Assembly (NCBI RefSeq): GCF_003335505.1
Contig: NZ_QPEX01000034.1
Coordinates: 62,001-126,000, forward strand
Direction of reading: 5' to 3'
Length of the DNA: 64,000 bases
Origin: Bremerella cremea
Lineage (GTDB): Bacteria; Planctomycetota; Planctomycetia; Pirellulales; Pirellulaceae
Shown here: piece by piece, positions 28,556 through 37,064 of the stretch
Numbering within the stretch: the stretch's first letter is position 1
Layout of the letters: each line of letters opens with the position of its first letter
Position numbers and translations under genes: made by a program
The notes under the pieces: model-generated
Databases searched by the model: none
What the model saw: only the letters and a program-made list of their open reading frames with translations
Told to the model about the DNA's origin: nothing

Positions 28556-28630
28556 ATCGGTGGTTGCTTTGCCACGCGATGATAATGGATAAGTGCTTGA
28601 GCAAATTATGGGGCGTCGAGACGTAGCCTA
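28556..28630. repeat. Partial repeat family A (right half)
   Basis: It contains ggtggttgctttgccacgcg, gataatggataagtgcttga and a decayed right arm ggggcgtcgagacgtagcc. The left half is missing. It lies just after the glycosidase gene. Confidence 0.7.
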
Positions 28631-28649
28631 TTAACTTGGTTGGATCTCT

Positions 28650-29057
28650 ATGAAACCGTTGTATTCTGCGAAGATCTTGGCTGCGAACGTGGGGCTATAT
28701 GTGAATGGCGATTTTGCTGCGGTGGAAGATTATTTCGCCACCGACTATGTTGCTCATATTGCCGGCGACGATTTGTCGTTGGGGCATGCTGGTATTCGGA
28801 AAGTCTTGAGCGTGTATCGCCGGGCGTTTTCTGATTTTCAGGTTGACGTTGAGATTCTCGTGCAGAGCAAGGACCGAGTTGCCTGGCAGCGAACGCTTCA
28901 AGGGACGCAGCTTGGCGCGTTCAAAGGGTTTCCTGCCTCGCAGAAACAGATTGTCTGGCGCGATATGGTAACCAGCCGATTTCAGAACGACCTGATCGCT
29001 GAGGAATGGATCGTGACAGATCTTGCCGAGCAACTTCTGGCTTCACGCAAACGCTGA
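28650..29057 (+). CDS. SnoaL-like (NTF2-fold) protein
   Basis: The 135-residue protein has the SnoaL/ester-cyclase layout: an N-terminal helix, NGDFAAVEDYFATDYVAHIAG, then GHAGIRKVLSVYRRAFSDFQVDVEILVQSKDRVAWQRTLQGT and a WRDMVTSRFQNDLIAEEWIV end. Such NTF2-fold proteins are polyketide cyclases or small-molecule isomerases/hydrolases; many are uncharacterised. The catalytic Asp/His set is not certain here. It is cytosolic, with no signal peptide. It is the first of several co-directional short genes. Confidence 0.8.
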   Translation: MKPLYSAKILAANVGLYVNGDFAAVEDYFATDYVAHIAGDDLSLGHAGIRKVLSVYRRAFSDFQVDVEILVQSKDRVAWQRTLQGTQLGAFKGFPASQKQIVWRDMVTSRFQNDLIAEEWIVTDLAEQLLASRKR

Positions 29058-29112
29058 TTGCAGGGAACTCGGCTGCTTCTTGGACGCATATTTCCTATCG
29101 GTTTGAAAGAAA

Positions 29113-29328
29113 GTGGTTGTGCGAGCGTTTCTAAATCCCCTTTACATCTTGGCTGCGGTGGCGTTTCTGCTGCCGTTTGGGGTCAAATTCGTTTTCTCGG
29201 CGGTCGCCCAGCGGAGCATGTTTTTTGGCGAAAAAGTGGTCGTGTTTCTATCTCTCTGGTTGCTGCTGGTCCTTGTCTTCCGCTGTTGGTTTCAATTGGT
29301 TGGTAACGGCAGCAAAAACGCCAATTAG
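29113..29328 (+). CDS. Small two-helix membrane protein
   Basis: From GTG 29113 the 71-residue product has two hydrophobic segments (about residues 8-27 and 40-62). They are separated by AQRSMFFGEK, and the tail is polar. GAAAGAAA lies upstream as a weak ribosome site. The family is not recognised. It is co-directional with the SnoaL-like gene 55 bases upstream. Confidence 0.55.
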   Translation: MVVRAFLNPLYILAAVAFLLPFGVKFVFSAVAQRSMFFGEKVVVFLSLWLLLVLVFRCWFQLVGNGSKNAN

Positions 29329-29530
29329 GCCGAGCACTTCTTGAAGTAGTTCAAGCTGGCCAGAGCGTAAGTCCGCGGAGGTAAGTCGGTAACTAGCCGC
29401 TTCGGCAGGCGGAATTTCCAAAGTGGAAATGATAGGCCGCTTGGATTAATTTACCTGAGAACCCCAGGGGAGGCTCACTTGGGGCTTGAAATGCGTTACG
29501 ATAGTAGGTGAAAAAACTGAGATATCACGC

Positions 29531-30124
29531 ATGAAAACCGCCATTATCGGTTGGGGGTCCTTGCTTTGGGACGACCGGCCACAATTCGATCAGCATCACG
29601 GGCCGTGGGTTTACGACGGACCACGTTTGCGGCTAGAGTTTTCGCGGATCTCGGTCCGGCGGCAAAAAGCGCTGACGTTGGTGATTGAGGATCAACTAGG
29701 GGCCGAGTGTTCGACTGCCTACACGGTGAGTCATCGCGAGGACGTGCGTGAGGCGATTAATGATTTGCGAATTCGCGAAGGGGCAACGCCCAAGCAGGTA
29801 GGCGTTTGGCGGAAAGATCCTTCTTCTGAAATTCCGCAGTTGCGAGAAGTCCCCCCGGCGATCGAACGTTGGGCACGGCAAACCGATTTCGATTATGTAC
29901 TGTGGACTGGGTTGCCCAACAATTTCAAAGAGCTCAGCCCTGGTCAGGTCGACTTTTCGCTCGCAGCGGCGACGGCGCATATCCGTTCGTTGGACGAGGT
30001 TGGGCAAGCGAAAGCCGCAGAATATATCTTCCGGGCCCCTAAGTTCATTCAAACCCCGCTGCGTAGTGAACTTGAGGCGGCCGAGTGGTTTCGGCTATTG
30101 TGGGAACGAACGCGAAACGACTAG
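29531..30124 (+). CDS. Gamma-glutamylcyclotransferase-like protein
   Basis: The 197-residue protein starts MKTAIIGWGSLLWDDRPQF. This matches the GGCT/ChaC-type loop (Y/I)GxGSLxW that binds the gamma-glutamyl carboxylate. Later features are LRLEFSRISVRRQKALTLVI and the helical C-terminus. GGCT-fold enzymes release 5-oxoproline from gamma-glutamyl compounds. The catalytic Glu cannot be pinned down with certainty, so activity is inferred. Start ATG 29531 is chosen over 29486 because the fold begins at MKTAIIG. Its last 80 codons recur at 30749-30984. Confidence 0.65.
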   Translation: MKTAIIGWGSLLWDDRPQFDQHHGPWVYDGPRLRLEFSRISVRRQKALTLVIEDQLGAECSTAYTVSHREDVREAINDLRIREGATPKQVGVWRKDPSSEIPQLREVPPAIERWARQTDFDYVLWTGLPNNFKELSPGQVDFSLAAATAHIRSLDEVGQAKAAEYIFRAPKFIQTPLRSELEAAEWFRLLWERTRND

Positions 30125-30160
30125 CTGACTTTGCGTTGAAAGCATCGCTCTGGCCATATC

Positions 30161-30601
30161 TCATAAGGGAGCAAACCCCGTCCCCGAGGCCACGAAAAAG
30201 CCGATGGCGCTCATGGGGATGAGTCCCAGGCAGATCAGGGTTGCAGGCCTCGGGCATTCTGAACGGAATGTAGCGATGCTCCCGGCTATTGCGATCCAAA
30301 ACACCCCAAACCAGTACATGGCAGGAAAGTAGAAGAAGCACCAATAATAATCTTTCCACATTTGCATATCGACTTCGCTGGTAGTCACTTCTTCGAAAGG
30401 TAAGAGGCTTCTAGCATTCTCGGCCCAAAATTTGAACGGAAACAACTGACAAAGCAGCATCATTACCGATAGGCCCAATAAAAACGAAGCGGCGTATTCG
30501 ATCGTCCGCATTCCAAGCTTGCTTTTGGATGGTTCGGTCTGCCTCTCCTTCACGACCTCGACCGGTGAGATATAGGAACTCTGTGGTTCTGCTTCATTCA
30601 T
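30161..30601 (-). CDS. Multi-pass membrane protein between duplicated segments
   Basis: ATG 30601 gives 146 residues. A polar N-terminus (NEAEPQSSYISPVEVVKERQ) is followed by about three hydrophobic segments (SFLLGLSVMMLLCQLF, YYWCFFYFPAMYWFGVFWIA, ATLICLGLIPMSAIGFFVAS). The longer frame from 30739 adds an unlikely leader. The gene lies on the opposite strand within a block (30125-30748) that separates the intact GGCT-like gene from the copy of its 3' end, so it came with a duplication or insertion. The family is unknown. Confidence 0.65.
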   Translation of the reverse strand: MNEAEPQSSYISPVEVVKERQTEPSKSKLGMRTIEYAASFLLGLSVMMLLCQLFPFKFWAENARSLLPFEEVTTSEVDMQMWKDYYWCFFYFPAMYWFGVFWIAIAGSIATFRSECPRPATLICLGLIPMSAIGFFVASGTGFAPL

Positions 30602-30748
30602 GATGATGGGTTCCGTCTTTGTAGTATCGGTAGTTTTTTTGATGTCTGCGCCCGTAATCCAACATGGCAACGGACCGATTTGCCACGAATGCTGGGCTTC
30701 CGCTGGTCGCGTCTCTTGGATTGATGACGCAGACCTCAATAAACTGGC

Positions 30749-30984
30749 TTCGATTATATTCTATCGCCTGAGTTGCCCAACAATTTCAAAGAGCTCGGCT
30801 CTGGTCAGGTCGACTTTTCGCTAGCAGCGGTTACGGCGCATATCCGTTCGTTGGACGAGGTTGGGCAAGCGAAAGCCGCAGAATATATCTTCCGGGCCCC
30901 TAAGTTCATTCAAACCCCGCTGCGTAGTGAACTTGAGGCGGCCGAGTGGTTTCGGCTATTGTGGGAACGAACGCGAAACGACTA
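30749..30984 (+). pseudogene. Duplicated 3' end of the GGCT-like gene
   Basis: From 30772 the sequence is about 97 percent identical to 29911-30124, including the same stop codon and encoding PNNFKELGSGQVDFSLAAV onward. A less conserved 20-30 base stretch (30749-30771) also aligns. The 5' two thirds of the gene are absent. There is an in-frame ATG-like start (codon for M at 30773) but no promoter evidence, so this is a gene relic. Confidence 0.85.
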
Positions 30985-31003
30985 GAGTCCCCAAGAGAAT
31001 TCA

Positions 31004-31525
31004 ATGCACCCGAAGTTGATGGAAGCTTTGCAGCAAGGTGTTTACCCAATCACCACGCGGATTGCGATTGGTCGATTTGCGACGCCTGAGCGGGTTGCTT
31101 ACTTGCAAGAGATGGGGATAACCCACATTTTGAATGTGAGCGACGCGGAAAGTTTGGCCACCGTTCGAGCGGCCGGATTTACTCAGGTCAAAGATATTCC
31201 GCTGGCCGATTATAGCCGCATTCCCACCGAGCAGGCACTTAACGCAATTCAAACGCTGCATGCGATGTTGAACCTGCCTGGCTCGCAGGTCTATGTGCAT
31301 TGCCTGGCGGGGCAAATGCGCTGTCCCACGGTGCTGTGGTTGTACTTGATTGGCCTAGGCATGGGTGGGCGACCGGCCAAGCAACTGATCATCGACCGCT
31401 GTCCCGACGCCCATCCTGGGCACAATACGTTGGTCGATGCAGCCTTGATGCAAGCAGTAAACGACTGGGGCCGCAAGCTAGGCCATATCGACCGCGCGGC
31501 CCTGATGCAGCCGGCTGGTAAGTGA
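31004..31525 (+). CDS. Dual-specificity protein phosphatase family protein
   Basis: This 173-residue protein carries the Cys-phosphatase loop HCLAGQMR (HCxxGxxR), with C100 the nucleophile and R106 the phosphate binder. A candidate general acid is D69 in PLADYS. The upstream ITHILNVSDAES strand is typical of the DSP fold. It hydrolyses phosphotyrosine/serine or related phosphate esters in the cytosol. The loop lacks the extra residues of tRNA or PTEN relatives. It starts 20 bases after the GGCT relic and is the first gene before the LRR tandem. Confidence 0.85.
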   Translation: MHPKLMEALQQGVYPITTRIAIGRFATPERVAYLQEMGITHILNVSDAESLATVRAAGFTQVKDIPLADYSRIPTEQALNAIQTLHAMLNLPGSQVYVHCLAGQMRCPTVLWLYLIGLGMGGRPAKQLIIDRCPDAHPGHNTLVDAALMQAVNDWGRKLGHIDRAALMQPAGK

Positions 31526-31615
31526 CGATTTGTTTGCCTGGCTGGTTGGCATCTGTTACCGTCGAAGCAGCCTAATGTTTACCCTGCCCTGCTTGCTTCG
31601 GTTGGTAAGTTTTTG

Positions 31616-33307
31616 ATGCCCCGATTTCTTCGTCAGTTTGGTCTGCGCACGCTGCTGTTGTTCTGCTTGTTGGTGGCGATTGTGTTTGGTCTGCTGCGGT
31701 GGCAGATGGATGGGATTCATCGGCAGCATGCGGTGGCGAAGGAGTTGCTTGAGAAGGGAGCTTCCATCGAATGGAAGACGTCGGGGCTGCGGTGGGTGCG
31801 AGATTGGGTTGGCGATTATTATTTCACCCAAGTCGTGGCGATTCATCTGCAGGAAAAGAAACTTCACGACGCCGATCTGCAGGTGCTAGAAGATTTGCCG
31901 GCGCTCGAGCGGCTTTATTTGGCTGGCAATCCGCTGATTACCGACGCGACGATCGGGCATCTGCAAGGGCTGAAACACTTGCGCCGGCTAGCGCTTTGTG
32001 CAACCGGCATCACGGACGACGGACTAACCAAGCTGGCAACGCTGCAGGAACTGGAAGCCCTTGATATCAAGCATACCCAGGTAACGCAGGCAGGGCTTTC
32101 GCGTCTGGCTCCGCTTCCCAATCTGGAAGAACTGTACCACCGATTTGAGTTCACCGACGAGGGGCTGGCAGCCGTCGCTCAGTTGCCGGTGGTTCACTTT
32201 CGAGAGTTGCAGGTACAGGAATTATCGGAACAAGGGTTTGCCCTGCTTCCTAAAATTCGGTTCAGTGGGATTACGCTACAAAGCCCGCAGGTGCCGGATT
32301 GGCCTCGATTTCTTTATCATCACCCCACGATGGGCCAGATTGTTCTTAGCGACGCGGCGATTACCGACGAGCAAGCAAAGCAATTGATCAAAACCAACGA
32401 TCTCTACAAAGTGATACTGACGAACGTTCCTGTATCCGATCAGGTTTTGCCCGCCTTGGCCGCTTTAGGGAATTGGCTGTCGGTCCATGTGAAAGGAACC
32501 AAGATTTCGGCCAATGGGTTTCTGACTCATTTTGGTGATCGCAAGCCGTTGAAGATAAGTATCAGCGAGGAGTCCATTTCGATGTCATCCATGGGACTTC
32601 CATCGTTGTATCTGAGTTACACAGGACCGGTCCCCCTGGACGATATACCAGGGTTAGCCCACCTGAGCGATGCGGATTATCTCTCTGTGAGTTCTAAGAA
32701 GGTGGCAATCGACTTAAGTCATCTCCCTTCGCTGCCCAGCCTGAGTGGTTGTTATTTTGATGCGCCACTTAACGACACGGCCTTGGCGGGTCTAAGCCAC
32801 CAGCCAAGCTTAGGTACGATTGCCGTGAAAACAGTCGGAGATCAGTTCACGCCAAATGGGCTGCGGGCACTGAAGGGTTGCCCTTGCCTTGAAACACTTC
32901 TACTGGACGCCGAGGTTCCGTTAACCGATAAACATCTTGCCGCAATCAGTGCATGCAAGCAATTGCAAAGCTTGGCCATAGTGTCACATGGAGAGATAAC
33001 CCCGCAGGGCATCGCGTACTTGGCCGATCTGCCGCAGCTTACGGAGCTGTCTATCGGGTTTAAAGAGCAGCCCGACGGTGAGGTCTTAGCTGAGATTGCG
33101 AAGCTAAAGAAGCTAGAAACTCTGAAGATTACAGAGTCCATTATCAAAGATGAAAACATTCCGTCCTTGATGGAAATGACTCATCTTAAAGAGCTGATAG
33201 TTTTTAGGGCCCGCATGTCGGCAGCCGGGAAAGAGCGTTTACGTCTGGCGCTGCCCGGGGTGTTGGTGGAAGTGTATGACCAACTAAAACCGCGGTTTCC
33301 CCTGTAA
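31616..33307 (+). CDS. Membrane-anchored leucine-rich-repeat protein, copy 1
   Basis: The 563-residue protein has an N-terminal anchor (PRFLRQFGLRTLLLFCLLV... about residues 10-32) and a linker with WQMDGIHRQHAVAKELL. Two LRR blocks follow (LERLYLAGNPLITDAT, LRRLALCATGITDDG, LEALDIKHTQVTQAG and later LETLLLDAEVPLT, LQSLAIVSHGEIT, LETLKITESIIKD). It pairs with the next gene as a tandem duplicate. The N-terminal 15 residues are identical in both. The LRR domain most likely lies outside the cytoplasm, for protein contacts. Confidence 0.9.
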   Translation: MPRFLRQFGLRTLLLFCLLVAIVFGLLRWQMDGIHRQHAVAKELLEKGASIEWKTSGLRWVRDWVGDYYFTQVVAIHLQEKKLHDADLQVLEDLPALERLYLAGNPLITDATIGHLQGLKHLRRLALCATGITDDGLTKLATLQELEALDIKHTQVTQAGLSRLAPLPNLEELYHRFEFTDEGLAAVAQLPVVHFRELQVQELSEQGFALLPKIRFSGITLQSPQVPDWPRFLYHHPTMGQIVLSDAAITDEQAKQLIKTNDLYKVILTNVPVSDQVLPALAALGNWLSVHVKGTKISANGFLTHFGDRKPLKISISEESISMSSMGLPSLYLSYTGPVPLDDIPGLAHLSDADYLSVSSKKVAIDLSHLPSLPSLSGCYFDAPLNDTALAGLSHQPSLGTIAVKTVGDQFTPNGLRALKGCPCLETLLLDAEVPLTDKHLAAISACKQLQSLAIVSHGEITPQGIAYLADLPQLTELSIGFKEQPDGEVLAEIAKLKKLETLKITESIIKDENIPSLMEMTHLKELIVFRARMSAAGKERLRLALPGVLVEVYDQLKPRFPL

Positions 33308-33398
33308 CGATTTGTTTGCCTGGCAGGTTGGCATCTGTTACGGTCGAAGCAGCCTAATGTTTACTCTGCCCTGCTCGCTTCGCTTGGTAAGTGTTTTG

Positions 33399-35048
33399 AT
33401 GCCCCGATTTCTTCGTCAGTTTGGTCTGCGTACGCTGCTATTGTTCTGCACGTTGGCGGCGGTTTGTTTTGGTTTGTGGCGGTCGCACATGACGTGGGTT
33501 GATCGGCAGCATGCGATTGCCCAGCAGATTGGTGAGAAAAATGGTAGCGTGCGTTGGGGGACTTGGGGGCCTAGTTGGTTGCACGATGCGTTTGGGAGTC
33601 GTTATTTCTCGTACATTATCACAGTCGATTGGCAGCACAAGCTGATTATCAATCAAGATCTGGAACTTCTGCGTGAGCTTACTTCGTTGGAAGAACTGGA
33701 CGTGGCGGGCAATCGAATCTCGAACAAAGGGCTGGAAGTGTTGGGCGACTTGCCCCATTTGCGGCGGCTGGCCGTATGGCGAACTCTTATCAGTGACCAG
33801 GGGCTAAAAACGATTGGCAAGTTGAAGCAACTAGAAGTTCTCGATATTCAGAGAACCGATATCACCGAGCAAGGACTTCGCTACTTGGGCGGGCTGCCAA
33901 AATTGAAAGTGCTGCGGCATAGCTTGGAGGTGACCGACGAGGGGATCGAGCATCTGGCAGCAATGCCTAGCCTAAGACTGACGACACTTTCCTGCCGAAC
34001 GCTTTCCGAAGAGAATTTACGCTGGGTGGCGCAACAACCGAAGCTGCAAACGGTCACGATCGTTGCTCCCCAGGGGAACCGCTGGGCCGAAGCATTTGTC
34101 GGGCATCCGACACTTCAGTCGCTAACAATCGCTTTCGCCGACATTCAAGACGCACAGATGCGAAAAATCTTGGAGGCCAACACGCTTACCGAGATAGATC
34201 TGCTGAACGTTTCGGTCAGCGACGCTGGCCTGATTGCACTTCCCCCTGGCGGAAAACTGCAGCGATTCCAACTGATGAATACGAAAACGACCCCAGGCGG
34301 TTTTCTAAAGGTAATTGGCCCCACGGCGGTCAGAGTCCATATTGAACCTGGATGGATTACCCTCTTCGATAAAAATAACAACGCTAAAATTGAGTGGTAC
34401 GGCAGGCTCACCGACGATCTCTGGCCGAATTTGGCCCATTGCACTTCAGCCAAGCAATTTTACTGCCAAGCAAAACTGCCTGCGGAAGATGTGCTAACGT
34501 CGCTTGGTTCGCAGAAGGAACTGACGAATGTCTTTATTCATTGTCCGATAAACGATCGGGTGATGGAGGCTTTGGCTGGGTTAAGTAAGCTAGAGATTCT
34601 TCGTCTGCATGGACAGCAAAATATTTCCCCCGCCGGGTACGGCTTGTTGGCTAAGGCAAAATGTTTAAAGACTCTGTCTTTATTGAAGTCAGAAACGAAC
34701 GACCAGCACTTGGCAGAAATTGGTAAGCTGCAAAGTTTAACAAGCTTAGTCCTGTCTGGATGCCCTATCAGAGACCAAGGGATCCAGCACTTAGTTTCGT
34801 TATCGAATTTAGAAGGGCTGCGGCTGGTGAATTGTCCGCTGCTTACGGACGATGCCTTCCGCGAGATCGCCAAGCTGCCTAAACTGCAATTTCTCACTGG
34901 TAAGGGTCAGTGTTTCAGCGATGCTGGGTTGCAACATCTACACGGGATGCCCACGCTGAGAGACGTGCAATTTAAGGGCTACATTTCTTCTCCTGGCTTG
35001 CAAGCGCTGAGGGATTCGTTGCCAATGGCCGGTAAGGCTAGTTACTAA
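33399..35048 (+). CDS. Membrane-anchored leucine-rich-repeat protein, copy 2
   Basis: The 549-residue paralogue of the preceding gene has the same anchor (PRFLRQFGLRTLLLFCTLA) and the same WVDRQHAIAQQI linker. LRR units include LEELDVAGNRISNKG, LRRLAVWRTLISDQG, LEVLDIQRTDITEQG, LTSLVLSGCPIRDQG and LEGLRLVNCPLLTDD. The 90 bases before each start (31526-31615 and 33308-33398) are almost identical, so the duplication included the upstream DNA. The LRR parts have diverged considerably, implying different partners. Confidence 0.9.
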   Translation: MPRFLRQFGLRTLLLFCTLAAVCFGLWRSHMTWVDRQHAIAQQIGEKNGSVRWGTWGPSWLHDAFGSRYFSYIITVDWQHKLIINQDLELLRELTSLEELDVAGNRISNKGLEVLGDLPHLRRLAVWRTLISDQGLKTIGKLKQLEVLDIQRTDITEQGLRYLGGLPKLKVLRHSLEVTDEGIEHLAAMPSLRLTTLSCRTLSEENLRWVAQQPKLQTVTIVAPQGNRWAEAFVGHPTLQSLTIAFADIQDAQMRKILEANTLTEIDLLNVSVSDAGLIALPPGGKLQRFQLMNTKTTPGGFLKVIGPTAVRVHIEPGWITLFDKNNNAKIEWYGRLTDDLWPNLAHCTSAKQFYCQAKLPAEDVLTSLGSQKELTNVFIHCPINDRVMEALAGLSKLEILRLHGQQNISPAGYGLLAKAKCLKTLSLLKSETNDQHLAEIGKLQSLTSLVLSGCPIRDQGIQHLVSLSNLEGLRLVNCPLLTDDAFREIAKLPKLQFLTGKGQCFSDAGLQHLHGMPTLRDVQFKGYISSPGLQALRDSLPMAGKASY

Positions 35049-35087
35049 GCATCCGTTGGTGAAGAGATTGAAGACGATGCTTACTCG

Positions 35088-35591
35088 TTAAACCGTCTCG
35101 TTTTCTGTCGGGGCGAACAACTTGACGAGAACCGCTCGCTGGGGATTGTGCGGAGCCAAGGCTACCTCGACTTTGGCACCAACACGCAGGGCTTCGCTGG
35201 CGGCTGTTTTGGTAAGCAGCAAAAAGGGCGTGTAGGTTTGGTTGAGATACGCGTACGTCAATTCAACCTGTACGCCGTGTTTACGAAAATTCCCCTTGGT
35301 AACGGTGGCTTCCACCCGCGGGCCAGCGGTTAAAATGTGCCGGATGCTGGAAACGCGCCAGCAGAGAATCGCCGCACCGATCGCGAACGCCACGATCCCC
35401 AGGAACGTCCAGCCCAGCGCGCTGCTGGCCGACAACTGCCAGATGTTGCCCTGGTTCTGCCACTGGTTGCTCCACTTGAGCACCAAGATCAGGCTAATGC
35501 CAATCGGCAGGTAACTGCTCAGCCAAATACAAAACGGATCGTTCTTGACGATGGTGGCAAAAGAAAACGATTCCGGTGGCGAAGCAGGCAT
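35088..35591 (-). CDS. DUF3592-like membrane protein
   Basis: This 167-residue protein has two hydrophobic segments (about residues 23-40 and 58-78). A soluble beta domain with VEATVTKGNFRKHGVQVELTYAYLNQTYT follows, as in DUF3592 proteins. The cytoplasmic or periplasmic beta domain is of unknown role. It is convergent with the LRR tandem and 87 bases from the metallophosphoesterase gene on the same strand. Confidence 0.75.
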   Translation of the reverse strand: MPASPPESFSFATIVKNDPFCIWLSSYLPIGISLILVLKWSNQWQNQGNIWQLSASSALGWTFLGIVAFAIGAAILCWRVSSIRHILTAGPRVEATVTKGNFRKHGVQVELTYAYLNQTYTPFLLLTKTAASEALRVGAKVEVALAPHNPQRAVLVKLFAPTENETV

Positions 35592-35678
35592 AGCAGATCA
35601 AAACCAGCAAGGTACGGTGACACGTGTGCGCGAAAACGTCGGCCCGCGCATTTTCGCTATAGGGGGAGCGAGCCTTGG

Positions 35679-36842
35679 TTAGGCAGGCTGAATTGGCAGC
35701 GTGAAGCACCACGAGGGGTGATTCCACCAAGGGGATTCGCCGGCATCGAGCTTCAAGGGGGAAAACGTGCGCACGGTGAGCGTCACGCCATCGGGTTCAA
35801 ATGTGAGCAGCCGCATCCAACCATCGCCGCCGTTACTTTTCTCGAACGAACCACCCCCCAGCCCTTGGGCATTGAACAGCATTTGATGCACGGGCGTTCC
35901 TGCGGCGTTCGGATCGACTCGGCGGCCAACGTGGCTTCCCATCTCGTGCCCGTTGAGCACCATTTGAAATTGCGGGGCATCGTGAACGAGCGATTGCCAC
36001 AGCTCTTCACCATCGTGAGTGTTGCCGTTCTTGCCGTTGGGATAGGTATGCGGATTGCCACCGCGCTGGTGGTTGCCATCTTGGCCGTCGCGGATGGAGT
36101 CTGGCGTAAGGAAGTCGTGCACCAGCAGCACGCCGGTGTGGTTGCGATACGCTTCGCGCTGAACGAGCTGTTTCGCCCAGGCAACCGCTTCCCGTCGAGG
36201 GCCCCATTCCAAAGCGACGACCAATAGCTTGCGGCCCGCTGGCAAGGCGACTTCGTAAGCGGCATTTTCCAGCGATGGTTGCCCGAGGGCGTTCGGGCAC
36301 GTTTCAAGCAAGATGCCGCCCCCTTGCCCGTCAGAGACAAGCTTGTTTCCGGTGATGGGGAAGTAATCGTTGACCTGGGTTTCGCGCGATTCCGAGTTGC
36401 GAATTCCATAGTCGTGATTACCGGTGGCAAAGACGATAGGGACTTTGTTTTCGAGTATGCCTAAAGCCCGTTTGGCACTTTCCCACTGCGACTCGGAATG
36501 TTGATCGCCACCACCTTTGCCGCCGCCGGTAGGGATGTTGTTTTGCTCGACGAAGTCCCCTTCGTGCAGCACCAGACCAATTCGCCAGGCATCCAGATGT
36601 TGGTCGACCCAACGGCACATTCGCTCGAAGTGGGCCTGGTTGCGCTGGTACTTGGCATAGTTTTGCGTGTCGGGGAAAACGACCATCGTCCACCCTGCGC
36701 GGATACCACGACTTGGATCGGTCGGCAGATGAAGGGGCGTGGTTTCTTGTGCGAACAAAGAATCGGTTTGGCTCAGCAAAGGGAAGCTGGCCATTCCAGA
36801 AAGAAACGTACGTCGATTCAACGCAGGAAAATTGCGTGGCAT
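35679..36842 (-). CDS. Exported metallophosphoesterase
   Basis: The 387-residue protein begins with a twin-arginine-type signal (NRRTFLSGMASFPLLSQ). It carries the calcineurin-like metallophosphoesterase signature: DTQNY (D for metal 1), EGDFVEQ (G-D), GNHDYG (GNHE/D), VHDFL and NGHEMG. This gives a two-metal phosphodiesterase or phosphatase, probably exported in folded form. The substrate is unknown. It is divergent from the ceramidase-like gene with 222 bases between, which may carry both promoters. Confidence 0.9.
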   Translation of the reverse strand: MPRNFPALNRRTFLSGMASFPLLSQTDSLFAQETTPLHLPTDPSRGIRAGWTMVVFPDTQNYAKYQRNQAHFERMCRWVDQHLDAWRIGLVLHEGDFVEQNNIPTGGGKGGGDQHSESQWESAKRALGILENKVPIVFATGNHDYGIRNSESRETQVNDYFPITGNKLVSDGQGGGILLETCPNALGQPSLENAAYEVALPAGRKLLVVALEWGPRREAVAWAKQLVQREAYRNHTGVLLVHDFLTPDSIRDGQDGNHQRGGNPHTYPNGKNGNTHDGEELWQSLVHDAPQFQMVLNGHEMGSHVGRRVDPNAAGTPVHQMLFNAQGLGGGSFEKSNGGDGWMRLLTFEPDGVTLTVRTFSPLKLDAGESPWWNHPSWCFTLPIQPA

Positions 36843-37064
36843 GGTGTTTTCGGCAGGCGAGAGAGAAAGAAGCTAGGCAAAGTGCTGCACGTTATTTTGC
36901 ACAAAGGACTCGTGGCAATCAATTGCCTGAGAGGAGGGTCTGCCAGCAGAGTGAGGCTGGCGCGGTACGACATTTTTCTTGACACGCCCCGTGGATCCGA
37001 TAGCTTGAGGCAAACCTCCTCCCCTCCCCCTGCCTGCAAACCTTTGTTGCTATTGGAAGTTGCC

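Noticed and set aside
36498-37064. Long in-frame extension of the ceramidase-like gene
   Set aside because: It runs antisense through the metallophosphoesterase gene and lacks a signal peptide at its start; the start at 37065 with GGAAG and a signal peptide is far better.
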